Assembly: GCA_018267925.1 (NCBI GenBank)
Contig: JAFDXO010000154.1
Span: 1-64,000 of the forward strand
DNA: 64,000 bases
Direction of reading: 5' to 3'
From: Bacteroidota bacterium
GTDB lineage: Bacteria > Bacteroidota > Bacteroidia > Chitinophagales > Chitinophagaceae
Below, piece after piece: positions 44,705 through 53,251 of the stretch. Each line of letters starts with the position of its first letter. Within the stretch, counting starts at the first letter, position 1. The notes under the pieces were generated by a model. The model was not told where the DNA came from. It saw only the letters and a program-made list of their open reading frames with translations, and searched no databases. The position numbers were made by a program, and so were the translations under genes.

Positions 44705-45022
44705 ATGAATATGCGTAAATTTTTACCAGCTATCGTGTTGTTAACCACGCTTGCTGTTTCCTGTAAGAAAGATAAAAATTATTCAAAAGCCGTAGTGATT
44801 GATTCCGGTGATGTAACGAATAATGGCTGCGGATGGCTATTGCGCATGGACGATGGAAAATATGAAAAGCCGGTGTACGTTCCATCTGCATTTCAACACA
44901 ACAACCTGAAGGTAAAAGTAAAAATGCACAGTAGTGGTATCTTAGATACTTGTCGGTCTATTCCACCGTATGATTTTTATGAGCAAGTTATTATTGACGA
45001 TATTAAAAATGACTTGAACTAA
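44705..45022 (+). CDS. Small lipoprotein of unknown function
   Basis: A 105-residue protein with a lipoprotein signal (MRKFLPAIVLLTTLAVSC, lipobox LAVS-Cys). The mature part, about 85 residues, contains GCGWLLRMDDGKYEKPVYVP and a second Cys pair (Cys in GCGW and DTCRSI) that may form a disulfide. It should be membrane-anchored on the periplasmic side. I do not recognise the family. It follows a response regulator gene by 60 nt and ends at a hairpin shared with the convergent MbnH-like gene. Start could be either Met of MNMRK. Confidence 0.7.
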   Translation: MNMRKFLPAIVLLTTLAVSCKKDKNYSKAVVIDSGDVTNNGCGWLLRMDDGKYEKPVYVPSAFQHNNLKVKVKMHSSGILDTCRSIPPYDFYEQVIIDDIKNDLN

Positions 45023-45046
45023 AGTCATAGTAAGCTAAAAATATAA

Positions 45047-45080
45047 AGGGCTGCATAATAGGTTGTGCAGCCCTCTTTTT
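45047..45080. terminator. Terminator between convergent lipoprotein and MbnH-like genes
   Basis: AGGGCTGCA (45047-45055) and TGCAGCCCT (45066-45074) form a perfect 9-bp stem with a 10-nt loop, followed by C and five Ts on the plus strand. It probably serves both convergent genes. Confidence 0.82.
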
Positions 45081-45101
45081 ATGAGGACAATAAGTAGAGT
45101 A

Positions 45102-46142
45102 TTATTTAGGCTCCTGAAATCTGGAATCCTTTACAAAATCTACATCGTTCAAAGTAGCTAAAAAAGCAAGTACATCAGCTTTTTCTCCATCAGTAAGTAC
45201 AATTCCGGTAGTTAATAGTGGGTCTAAAGTAGGCGATGGATAGATGTCGTTGGTATAGTGTGTCAAAACATCTGTCAGTGTTCTGAAACGTCCATCGTGC
45301 ATATAAGGAGGTGAATATTGCAAGTTGCGTAAGGATGGAACTTTGAACTTATACAGATCGTTTGCTGCAAGCGTTATACGCCCTCGTCCTGAATCGTTGG
45401 TGACAGATGGCTTCAATCCATTGTTTCTAAAACTAAAATCGGAAAATAAAGGCTCACTGTGACAAGGCGTACATTTTTGTCGTACGATATTTAGCCCTCT
45501 CAATTCAGTTTCAGTCATGTTTCCGCCAGTTTCACCGCGCATATACTTGTCGTATTTTGAGTTGCTGGAAACTAACATGCCCATGAATTGAGCTAATGCT
45601 TTCAACATTCGTTGTGAGTAAATACTGTCATCACCAAAAGCAGCCGAAAATCTTTTTCGATAGTCAATATCCTTTCGCAACTTCACCATAATGTTGTCTA
45701 ACTTTTCGTCCATTTCCACCGGGCTTTGAATTGGATTTACAGGTTGCACTTCCAAGTGGTTGACACCCCCATCCCAAAAAAAATTATTGTGCCAGTTTAG
45801 ATTGAAAAGAGAAGGAGAATTTCTGATGCCTAACTTATCATTTACCCCATGGCTCAGATCATGATTCATTTGGGCAAAAGCCGCAAAGGGTTGATGGCAC
45901 GAACCACAGGAAATAGAATTATCACGACTAAGTCTGGTATCAAAAAATAATTTTCTTCCCAGCTCAAATCCGGCTTGAGTAAGTGTATTTCCTTCAAAAG
46001 CATAATGTGGTTTTGGCCAGTTTGGGGGAACCTCAAAATTAATTGACTTAGAAGGAGATATATCTGGATCCTGCCGACATCCAATAGAAAGAATAACAGC
46101 AGAAAAGAATAAAACACTAATGATTTTCCAACTTTTTTTCAT
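45102..46142 (-). CDS. Di-heme cytochrome c peroxidase family protein, MbnH-like
   Basis: A 346-residue MauG/CcpA superfamily protein. It has a lipoprotein signal (lipobox near LSIGC), a first heme site Cys79-Cys82-His83 (CGSCH) and a second Cys224-Cys227-His228 (CTPCH); PSLRNLQYSPPYMHDGRF is typical of the superfamily. It directly follows, with a one-base ATGA overlap, a gene for an MbnP-type protein. In the methanotroph pair, MbnH oxidises a tryptophan of MbnP to kynurenine, creating a copper site; the same job is inferred here from gene order. An ordinary H2O2-reducing peroxidase role is the alternative. Confidence 0.88.
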   Translation of the reverse strand: MKKSWKIISVLFFSAVILSIGCRQDPDISPSKSINFEVPPNWPKPHYAFEGNTLTQAGFELGRKLFFDTRLSRDNSISCGSCHQPFAAFAQMNHDLSHGVNDKLGIRNSPSLFNLNWHNNFFWDGGVNHLEVQPVNPIQSPVEMDEKLDNIMVKLRKDIDYRKRFSAAFGDDSIYSQRMLKALAQFMGMLVSSNSKYDKYMRGETGGNMTETELRGLNIVRQKCTPCHSEPLFSDFSFRNNGLKPSVTNDSGRGRITLAANDLYKFKVPSLRNLQYSPPYMHDGRFRTLTDVLTHYTNDIYPSPTLDPLLTTGIVLTDGEKADVLAFLATLNDVDFVKDSRFQEPK

Positions 46143-46897
46143 CAGTCAATTCGATCAATAGAGAACATATCGGCGTAATTATTGGCCATACGCATAGCAC
46201 TTGCTCCGGCAGTAGTGATGACAGGCAAGGTTGCAACATCAATTGTATAAGGAGTTTTAAACCATTCCAACAGATCTGCTTTCAAATGTAGATTGGGTGT
46301 GCTTCCCGCCTTAATGGTGATTGGAGTCGGGAAGGTGAGTGTAACTGTTCGCAAGACTGAATTTAGGTCGCTAAAGCCGGTAATGTGATAGGAAATGGGG
46401 CTGGGCGCACTTGGTGAAATGCCTTCAAACATAGCCATAATATAACCCGAGTTCCAATCCCAAAACATGCCATTGCCCGGGTCTAAGGCACCTGTTTGAG
46501 CACCCGATGTGTTTCTGGCTTCATCCACTCCGATTAAAAATCTGATTTTGGTATAAGTGCCTGTTGGAATACTGTCAATAATCCAAGACTTCGATGCGTC
46601 TTGCCTTTCATTCACTAAATAATAGCTTTCCTTTTCTCTAAATTCAGTGGAGTCTTTGAGTAATTCGATATTAGTAAAGTAATATTTGAATTCCCAAGCT
46701 TTTAAAGAATCTCCATGTTCTGTTTTGTACCAAGCACTATCGAGTTTCAATTTTTCAGTGCCGGCCATGTTTTGAATAGATATTTTGAGTTTGCCATAAG
46801 CACCTAAAGGGGCAGGATTTTCATCCTCTTTTTTACGGCAAGCACCAAAGCATACACTCACAATCAGCAGAAAAGCTAATAATTTCTTCATGTTCAA
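46142..46897 (-). CDS. MbnP family copper-binding lipoprotein
   Basis: A 251-residue lipoprotein (signal with lipobox FGAC, Cys20). The MbnP domain spans about 35-245: LDSAWYKTEHGDSLKAWEFKYYFTNIELL and FWDWNSGYIMAMFEG mark it (each read in parts). The Trp pair in MFWDWNSGY is a candidate for the residue that the MbnH-like partner would oxidise to kynurenine. It is the first gene of the two-gene unit, with a TATTTTTG box at 46915-46922. It should sit in the periplasm or outer membrane and bind copper; that role is inferred from the family. Confidence 0.85.
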   Translation of the reverse strand: MNMKKLLAFLLIVSVCFGACRKKEDENPAPLGAYGKLKISIQNMAGTEKLKLDSAWYKTEHGDSLKAWEFKYYFTNIELLKDSTEFREKESYYLVNERQDASKSWIIDSIPTGTYTKIRFLIGVDEARNTSGAQTGALDPGNGMFWDWNSGYIMAMFEGISPSAPSPISYHITGFSDLNSVLRTVTLTFPTPITIKAGSTPNLHLKADLLEWFKTPYTIDVATLPVITTAGASAMRMANNYADMFSIDRID

Positions 46898-46914
46898 TTG
46901 TTATGATTAATGTT

Positions 46915-46922
46915 CAAAAATA
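46915..46922 (-). promoter_or_regulatory. Bacteroidota -7 box (TATTTTTG) for the MbnP-MbnH unit
   Basis: A perfect TAnnTTTG on the minus strand, 17 nt before the ATG at 46897. Confidence 0.55.
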
Positions 46923-47003
46923 CAAAAAGTAAAATCTATTTTAATGACTAATATTCAACCTATATGGATTCAGAAGAGAGATGTCTAATCTCTTTTGTCT
47001 ATT

Positions 47004-49517
47004 TCAATCTTCTTCTACATACACTCTTTTCACCCGTTGTGAAATGCCGGTCATGATTTCGTATGGAATTGTATTTGCCCATTTTGCTAAAAGGGTTAGC
47101 GGTAGGTTTTCTCCAAACACCACAACTTCATCCCCTTCTTTAGAATCGGGTATAGAAGAAACATCCAACATGCACATATCCATACAAACAGAGCCGATAA
47201 TAGGAGCCGGTTTCCCTTGTACCAACATGTATGCAGGCGAATTGGCAATAGCTCTAGGATAGCCATCAGCATAGCCTATACTAACAGTGGCAATTCGTTT
47301 GGGTGTATCCACTTTGCCTCTTCTTCCATATCCTATAGTTTCCCCTGCGTCTATCTGTTTTATTTGTGCAATGGTCGTTTTCAAAGTGCTGACTTGAACT
47401 AATTTTTTTCTGACATTTTCTGATCCATCCACACCATACAAACCAATACCTAAGCGCACCATTTCATAATGCAATGAAGGATGTCGAACAATACCGGCAC
47501 TATTGCAAAGGTGTCGAAGTGGTTGATAGTTTAGTGTGTTTATCAGTGTTTGGCTCATCTTGTCAAATCGTTTTGCTTGAACAAGGGTGAAGTCATCAAG
47601 TGCCGGATCGTCACTGGCTGCAAGGTGGCTAAAGATGCTTTTTACTTTTACGAGTGAAGTATTTTGTAAGGTTTTTGTCAGCTCTGAAATTTCTTGCTCT
47701 ACAAAGCCAAGGCGGTGCATTCCGGTATCCAATTTTATATGGATTGGATAGTGTTGTGCTTGCAGTGTTTTTGCCATGGCTACAAAGCCTGTTAGCGACC
47801 GCATGTTATAGATTTCTGGCTCCAATTTCCAGGCAATCATCCGATCAAAGGAAGTGTTGTCCGGGCTCATCACCATAATAGGCATAGTGATACCTGCTTT
47901 TCGTAAAGCTATCCCTTCATCGGTATAAGCAACGGTTAGGTAGTCAACCCCTGCATATTGCAATAAATGAGCTATTTCGAAGCTACCGCTACCGTATGAA
48001 AATGCTTTAACCATAGCCATAAGTTTTACATTGGGTTTCAGCAATCCGCGAAAAACATTCAGATTATGGCTAATGGCACTTAGGTTTATGGAGAGTGTAG
48101 TTTGGTGAATTTTTTGCTCCAATAGCCGCCCAATTTTTTCAAAACGAAAGCTGCGTGCGCCTTTTAAGAGGATTGCCTCGTTTTCAAACGGTAGTAAATG
48201 AAATTGTTTGAGTAAATCTTCTGTGCTTTTAAAGAAGATACTTTTTAGTTTTTTGATGGACTTAAAAAGAGAACGGTACTTGTATATGGATAAGCCAACA
48301 CCAATCAGTCTATGTACTTTTCGTCTTGAAACTAAGTCGGACACTTCTTCATACAAAGAGTAGTCAGGTTTGCCCATCTGCATCAGGTCAGATAGGATGA
48401 GAGTATGTTGAGAGTGTTGCTTTTGTTGCTCTAAAAAATCGAGTGCTATTTGTAAAGAGGTAAGGTCTGAATTGTATGTGTCATTGATGATGGTACAATC
48501 GTTTATGCCATGCCGGAGTTCTAATCGCATAGCAACTGAATGTAGTCCTAACATTTTTTCTTGGATGAAAGAATGGGATTTATTCAACAAATACAATACA
48601 CACCAACAATGTATGGCGTTTTCAATAGAAGCTGCATCATTAAATGGGATAGTAATGGTGTATTCATTCCCATGTATGGAAGCTGATATCTGCGATTGAT
48701 TTAGTGTTTTCTCAATCTTTGTAATTTTTAAGTCGGCATCATGCTTTTGAGACCAAGTAAATAATTGTATAGCTGCTCCATCGGATTTTATTTGGTTTCG
48801 AAATGGAATAATGCACTCATTTAAGTCTGGATAGTCGCTACAATAGATTAGTTGTTTGGAATGACGAAACAAAAAAAGCTTTTCATTTATTTTTTGTTGC
48901 TGGTTCAGAAAGCCTTCGCTGTGTGCTTCTCCGATGTTGGTAAAGATTCCAATATCAGGGTGGATAATGGTTTCCAAGTTTTCCATTTCTCTGGGTTGAG
49001 AAATTCCGGCTTCAAAGATTCCTAAATTATAATCGGGTTCTATAAGCCAAACAGCAAGCGGAACCCCAATTTGAGAATTAAAGCTTTTGGGATTCCTTAC
49101 GATATTGAAATCGGAACTGAGCAATTGAAACAACCATTCTTTTACAACCGTTTTACCATTACTTCCGGTGATACCGATAACGGGTAAAGAAAATTGTCTT
49201 CGATAGGCAGCCACTATTTTTTGAAGTGCTTCCTTAGTGTCGTTTACCCATAAAAAATTTGCTTTAGGGTAGTTTTGAGTTGGGATATGTTGATGGACTA
49301 AAAAATTGCGTACACCTTGCCGGTAAGCACTCTCAATATATTGATGTCCATCTCTTCGGGGTGATTGTATAGCTATGAAAAGGGTGTGAGTCGGATCCCC
49401 GTTTATCTTTCTGCTATCTATACATAGCTCCTCAATTTTGCTATTGTCAAAAAAGCTGAGCCAAGTACCATGGCTCCATGTTTGTAACTGATTTGTGGTT
49501 GCTACACCCATTTCCAT
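47004..49517 (-). CDS. Bifunctional MurF ligase / alanine racemase
   Basis: An 837-residue fusion known from Bacteroidota. Residues 1-460 are MurF (UDP-MurNAc-tripeptide:D-Ala-D-Ala ligase), with the ATP loop GITGSNGKTVVKEW near 116-122 and NDTYNSD. Residues about 465-837 are a PLP-dependent alanine racemase with the cofactor Lys near 501 (MAMVKAFSYGSG), HRLGF and MVRLGIGLYG. One polypeptide thus makes D-Ala and adds the D-Ala-D-Ala dipeptide to the wall precursor. It is the last gene of a minus-strand run after gldF, gldG and DUF4340 (gap 32 nt). The start could be Met1 or Met3. Confidence 0.95.
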   Translation of the reverse strand: MEMGVATTNQLQTWSHGTWLSFFDNSKIEELCIDSRKINGDPTHTLFIAIQSPRRDGHQYIESAYRQGVRNFLVHQHIPTQNYPKANFLWVNDTKEALQKIVAAYRRQFSLPVIGITGSNGKTVVKEWLFQLLSSDFNIVRNPKSFNSQIGVPLAVWLIEPDYNLGIFEAGISQPREMENLETIIHPDIGIFTNIGEAHSEGFLNQQQKINEKLFLFRHSKQLIYCSDYPDLNECIIPFRNQIKSDGAAIQLFTWSQKHDADLKITKIEKTLNQSQISASIHGNEYTITIPFNDAASIENAIHCWCVLYLLNKSHSFIQEKMLGLHSVAMRLELRHGINDCTIINDTYNSDLTSLQIALDFLEQQKQHSQHTLILSDLMQMGKPDYSLYEEVSDLVSRRKVHRLIGVGLSIYKYRSLFKSIKKLKSIFFKSTEDLLKQFHLLPFENEAILLKGARSFRFEKIGRLLEQKIHQTTLSINLSAISHNLNVFRGLLKPNVKLMAMVKAFSYGSGSFEIAHLLQYAGVDYLTVAYTDEGIALRKAGITMPIMVMSPDNTSFDRMIAWKLEPEIYNMRSLTGFVAMAKTLQAQHYPIHIKLDTGMHRLGFVEQEISELTKTLQNTSLVKVKSIFSHLAASDDPALDDFTLVQAKRFDKMSQTLINTLNYQPLRHLCNSAGIVRHPSLHYEMVRLGIGLYGVDGSENVRKKLVQVSTLKTTIAQIKQIDAGETIGYGRRGKVDTPKRIATVSIGYADGYPRAIANSPAYMLVQGKPAPIIGSVCMDMCMLDVSSIPDSKEGDEVVVFGENLPLTLLAKWANTIPYEIMTGISQRVKRVYVEED

Positions 49518-49549
49518 CTAAAGTTTAGGTCGTTGATAACCCTTCCTTG

Positions 49550-50590
49550 TCAAGGTTTTTGCTTTTGTGGTGGCAAGCCCATCAAGTTAGTAGAAGCATC
49601 ATCTTGAAAAAACTCACTTCCACTACGGAAGAACTTATCGAAGGTAAATGCTTGAAGCAATACGGTGTCTTTATTATGGTTAATAATGCCGTAAAACCTG
49701 TCTATATCATATTCGCCTTCTTTTGCGGTAGATAGGTTCTTGCTTCTTTTATTAAGAGGCATTTTGAAGATTTCGATATGCTGATTCCACCCATTTTTTG
49801 CGGTAATATCCATTGTGCAAAATTTGGGAACGGATGCAATAGTTGAGTCAATTCCCTGAATGCCGTTCAGATAACCCTCTGCATATACATCAGCAAAGAA
49901 CTTGAGATAGGAATGTACTCTTCTTTCGTTGAGTACACCGGTTGCTGGAATGGAGTCTGTTTGTACTTCTAATTTGGTTCCGTTCTGAATTGTAAAAGAA
50001 TGTTTAGGTGCATCCACATAATGAATTGAAAAGCTTTTCACCTCATTCGGCTGTAAGTTCATTACACTTCTATCACGCCAATCGTCAAACAACACGGAGT
50101 AAACAGGAGTTAAGAAACCTCTGAAATTTGGAATTTGCACAACGTAAGGATGTTTTGCGCCTTCTTGAAGCATATAAGTACCTGAAAAATCATAAGCACC
50201 ACCACCTACGTAGAAGGTATTAGTCTTGTTTCCTTTTCTATTATATATTTCTACCTTCACCCCGCTGCCCGCTAAGGCTTTTACAACACTATTGTGCGCA
50301 TTTTCGGGGACAGGATATAAAGGTTGTTGTTGCTTCATGGTACTCAACAAGTTGTTGACCGTAGAAACTCTGGCTTTATACTTTTCATTCAGATACCAGC
50401 CGGAGTCAGTTCGTTGTAGGGTGATGTTCTCTCCTTCATTATTTGAAAGAAATATTTTACCGACATTGCTTGTATCATTTATTGTAAAGGCTGCTTCATT
50501 TTTATTAAACGCATCCTGATCGCTAAATACAAAATAATAGACTCCAAACCCAAGCACCCCTAATAGCACCAAATATATAGCTGTCTTCAT
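49550..50590 (-). CDS. DUF4340 domain protein
   Basis: A 346-residue protein with an N-terminal membrane anchor (IYLVLLGVLGFGVYYFVF, residues 4-21) and a periplasmic DUF4340 region. Typical stretches are ITLQRTDSGWYLNEKYKAR, VEIYNRKGNKTNTFYVGGG and WRDRSVMNLQPNEVKSFSI. In many genomes DUF4340 proteins are encoded with GldF/GldG-type ABC transporters, as here: the gene begins 9 nt after gldG. It probably is an auxiliary component of that transporter. No activity is known. Confidence 0.88.
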   Translation of the reverse strand: MKTAIYLVLLGVLGFGVYYFVFSDQDAFNKNEAAFTINDTSNVGKIFLSNNEGENITLQRTDSGWYLNEKYKARVSTVNNLLSTMKQQQPLYPVPENAHNSVVKALAGSGVKVEIYNRKGNKTNTFYVGGGAYDFSGTYMLQEGAKHPYVVQIPNFRGFLTPVYSVLFDDWRDRSVMNLQPNEVKSFSIHYVDAPKHSFTIQNGTKLEVQTDSIPATGVLNERRVHSYLKFFADVYAEGYLNGIQGIDSTIASVPKFCTMDITAKNGWNQHIEIFKMPLNKRSKNLSTAKEGEYDIDRFYGIINHNKDTVLLQAFTFDKFFRSGSEFFQDDASTNLMGLPPQKQKP

Positions 50591-50599
50591 GTTTTTTCC

Positions 50600-52330
50600 T
50601 TATTTTCCTTCGTAACGACGCTTTCTGAAAAACAAATAAACGGATGCAAAGATCAGCACTATGCCAATGGGCATACCCACATTTAAGGCTTCCCATTTAA
50701 GTTCTTCATCTTTTGTACGTTTTCCATCCAGCAAGCGAAGTTTCATGTCTTTATTGCGTGCTTCTAATAAACTGTGCGGATCTGTTAAATACTCCAAACA
50801 GTTCAACACAAAGTTTTTGTTGGCAAACAATGATTGAGTGTATTCCCAATAACCCATTTCATTGTATCCACGTGTTTGAGAAAGAGTATTCAACATAACA
50901 TTTCCATCTGAAATCACAATCATAGCATTGCTGCTGTCAACGGAAGGCTTGAAATTATATTTCAAAGAATCCTTCAAAACGGACAGAAATGAGGGAGCCA
51001 TTCTATTGGCAAACAAGGAGCTGAATTTTCCTTCTGCTAAAACGGCAACCGGAATTTGCTGGCGTGGAAATAGTTTTGGGTCGGGGTTAAAACGAATCAT
51101 GCTCAAGCTTACCCGAACCGGATTAGCAGCTGTACGACTATAATTGGATGATGACAACAACACGGTTTTGTGAACACCATCGGTTATTACGGTATCTATA
51201 CTATTAGTAAACTTACCCATCACGGCATCCATATTGTTGACTATGGGATGTTTTGAAGTAGGCGTAAATATGGGCAGAAAAGGCCACGGACGTAATTCAA
51301 TTTGTGGTTGTCCGTTTCCTAAGGTTCCTGTGATGAGAGGCACTTGGTTACATTGTACATCTTCTACCAAGTCATAGTTTACTCGAATGCCGTATTTAAA
51401 CAGTTGATCATCGAGATTGAGCGGATATTCTTGTGTTAAAAATTGACCTGATTTTTGTAAGCTGTCCAACGGAGTGTTGAGCATAGACAAAGCCCAAAGC
51501 ACTTTCCCGCCGTGCATAATAAACTGGTCAATTTTAAACTTGTCTTTTTCATCAAAAGTTTGGGTAGGCTTATTGATGATGATGGCTTGATATATAGCAT
51601 CGTTTATGCGATATTCAGCAGACAAGTCCATTGTGTCAACAAAATAACTATGGCTTAAAGTGTTGAAAAGGTCAAAAGTTTGGGGTCCTAATTGTTCGCC
51701 ATGCCCCATAATGTAAGCCAGTCGAGGCTTGATCGTGGTTTCTAACTTATGAATAGCATTAGCCAGTTTATATTCCAATAGAGATTCTGAATAATTCAGT
51801 ACCTCTAACGGCGACATTCCTAAATGGTTTTCTAATAGTTTTACAGCAAGGCTTCTGCCTCTATATTGCACTAAGGCATAAGGGTAAATAATTTGTTCTG
51901 AAGCATTTTGTTCGCCTCGTACATTTAAGCTTACCGGCTCAACACCTTTTTCGTAAAGGCTTTTAGCTACATCACCCTTTTCTTTTTCGCTTTTTCCTTC
52001 TAATGGATTACTAAAACGATAGACAATTTTAGAACCTGCATATTCTTTAAATGATTGCAACCTTTCACGAGTTGCCTCGCTTAGTCTTTGAAATCCTGCC
52101 GGAAACTTACCCTTGAGATAGACATCAACTGTGGCTACCTCTTTCATGTCGCGCAACATGTTTTTAGTAGCGTCAGAAAGGGTGAATCTTTTCTCCCTAG
52201 TAAGGTCAAACCCCTTATGGAAGCGAGATGCAAGAATGTTGATACAAACAAGTATAGCACTTAAAATCAGCAGTCGAATGACCGCTTGTCTTTGCTGTTG
52301 TTTTCTTTTGCCTGATTTGTGATTACTCAT
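50600..52330 (-). CDS. gldG: Gliding motility-associated ABC transporter component GldG
   Basis: A 576-residue protein with a membrane span near residue 25-42 (VIRLLILSAILVCINILAS), the family motif KGFDLTREKRFTLSDATKNML, a large periplasmic domain (about 60-530) and a C-terminal span (MPIGIVLIFASVYLFF). It is the auxiliary/substrate-binding-like component that works with GldF and the ATPase GldA in Flavobacterium gliding. gldA is not in the window. ATG 52330 gives an 8-nt gap after gldF; the longer frame would overlap gldF. Gliding itself is not proven by these genes. Confidence 0.9.
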   Translation of the reverse strand: MSNHKSGKRKQQQRQAVIRLLILSAILVCINILASRFHKGFDLTREKRFTLSDATKNMLRDMKEVATVDVYLKGKFPAGFQRLSEATRERLQSFKEYAGSKIVYRFSNPLEGKSEKEKGDVAKSLYEKGVEPVSLNVRGEQNASEQIIYPYALVQYRGRSLAVKLLENHLGMSPLEVLNYSESLLEYKLANAIHKLETTIKPRLAYIMGHGEQLGPQTFDLFNTLSHSYFVDTMDLSAEYRINDAIYQAIIINKPTQTFDEKDKFKIDQFIMHGGKVLWALSMLNTPLDSLQKSGQFLTQEYPLNLDDQLFKYGIRVNYDLVEDVQCNQVPLITGTLGNGQPQIELRPWPFLPIFTPTSKHPIVNNMDAVMGKFTNSIDTVITDGVHKTVLLSSSNYSRTAANPVRVSLSMIRFNPDPKLFPRQQIPVAVLAEGKFSSLFANRMAPSFLSVLKDSLKYNFKPSVDSSNAMIVISDGNVMLNTLSQTRGYNEMGYWEYTQSLFANKNFVLNCLEYLTDPHSLLEARNKDMKLRLLDGKRTKDEELKWEALNVGMPIGIVLIFASVYLFFRKRRYEGK

Positions 52331-52338
52331 AATAAATG

Positions 52339-53088
52339 CTAATCCTGACGAGCAGAATCCCAAGTGCGCCTGTTTAATGACAAGCGAGTTAGTGAAACAA
52401 AAAGAATGATTACGGAAAGAAAATAAATAACATCGCGAGTATCCACTACCCCTCGACTAATTGACTCGTAATGAAATGACATACCAATCATGCTGAGGTA
52501 ATAATCTATACCGGCTGTGAAGGCCGGAATTTTACTCAATGCTTCAAAGCCAATGTATAAAATATAGCAAGCGAACAAGGCAATTAAAAAAGCAACTACT
52601 TGATTGCTGGTTATGGATGAGCAAAAAATCCCTACTGCTGTGTAGGATGCTGCTAAGAAAAACAAACCGATATACGAACCGATTATAGCTCCGGTGTCAA
52701 TATTATTTGCTACTGCTGAAAGGCTATCAATTGTAATGACATATACCAACGTGGGAATTAATGCAAACACAACAAGCGTTAAGGATGCAAAATATTTTGC
52801 CAAAATAATGTCAAGAGAAGTTAGGGGTTTTGTAGATAACCATTCAATGGTTCCTCCCCGAAATTCATCTGCAAATGATCGCATGGTAACAGCAGGAATT
52901 AAGAGCAAAAGCAAACGAGGTGCCAATTGAAAAAAAGCATCTAAGTTGGCATAGCCATTAGCCAAAATGCTGGTGTCGGGAATAATCCATAAAAATAACC
53001 CGCAGGCTATCAGAAACACCAACACGGCAACATAACCCACTATCGAGCTGAAAAATGAGTTTATTTCTTTGATAAAAATACTCCGCAT
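52339..53088 (-). CDS. gldF: Gliding motility-associated ABC transporter permease GldF
   Basis: A 249-residue ABC-2-type permease with about six spans (near 14-35, 57-72, 100-120, 130-160, 165-190 and 220-240) and the family motif SFADEFRGGTIEWLSTKPLT (split for reading) in the cytoplasmic loop. It opens the gldF-gldG-DUF4340-murF/alr run. ATG 53088 is chosen because MRSIFIKEINSFFSS starts the homologous region; the extension to 53145 overlaps a TATATTTG promoter box at 53127-53134. Confidence 0.92.
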   Translation of the reverse strand: MRSIFIKEINSFFSSIVGYVAVLVFLIACGLFLWIIPDTSILANGYANLDAFFQLAPRLLLLLIPAVTMRSFADEFRGGTIEWLSTKPLTSLDIILAKYFASLTLVVFALIPTLVYVITIDSLSAVANNIDTGAIIGSYIGLFFLAASYTAVGIFCSSITSNQVVAFLIALFACYILYIGFEALSKIPAFTAGIDYYLSMIGMSFHYESISRGVVDTRDVIYFLSVIILFVSLTRLSLNRRTWDSARQD

Positions 53089-53126
53089 GAAAAATAAATA
53101 GATTTCGCTCTCTTGCGAAAGGTGGG

Positions 53127-53134
53127 CAAATATA
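53127..53134 (-). promoter_or_regulatory. Bacteroidota -7 box (TATATTTG) for the gldF run
   Basis: A perfect TAnnTTTG on the minus strand, 38 nt before the gldF ATG. It excludes the longer start at 53145 and probably drives gldF, gldG, DUF4340 and murF-alr. Confidence 0.55.
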
Positions 53135-53224
53135 GGAAACCCCAAGTGCTTTGGCTAAATTTCAAAACTGTTAAACCTTTTCATTTGACTGATTGTTTCC
53201 CTTCCCTATAAGAACCTCATACTA

Positions 53225-53232
53225 TATATTTG
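53225..53232 (+). promoter_or_regulatory. Bacteroidota -7 box (TATATTTG) for the M23 peptidase
   Basis: A perfect TAnnTTTG, 19 nt before the proposed CTG start at 53252, the same spacing as dnaN. A second box, TACTTTTG at 53242-53249, lies too close to that start. Confidence 0.5.
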
Positions 53233-53251
53233 ACACCCATTTACTTTTGAC

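Noticed and set aside
46974..46996. Hairpin AGAGAT/ATCTCT as terminator of murF-alr
   Set aside because: The stem is short and on the minus strand is not followed by a convincing T run, so it was not listed as a feature.
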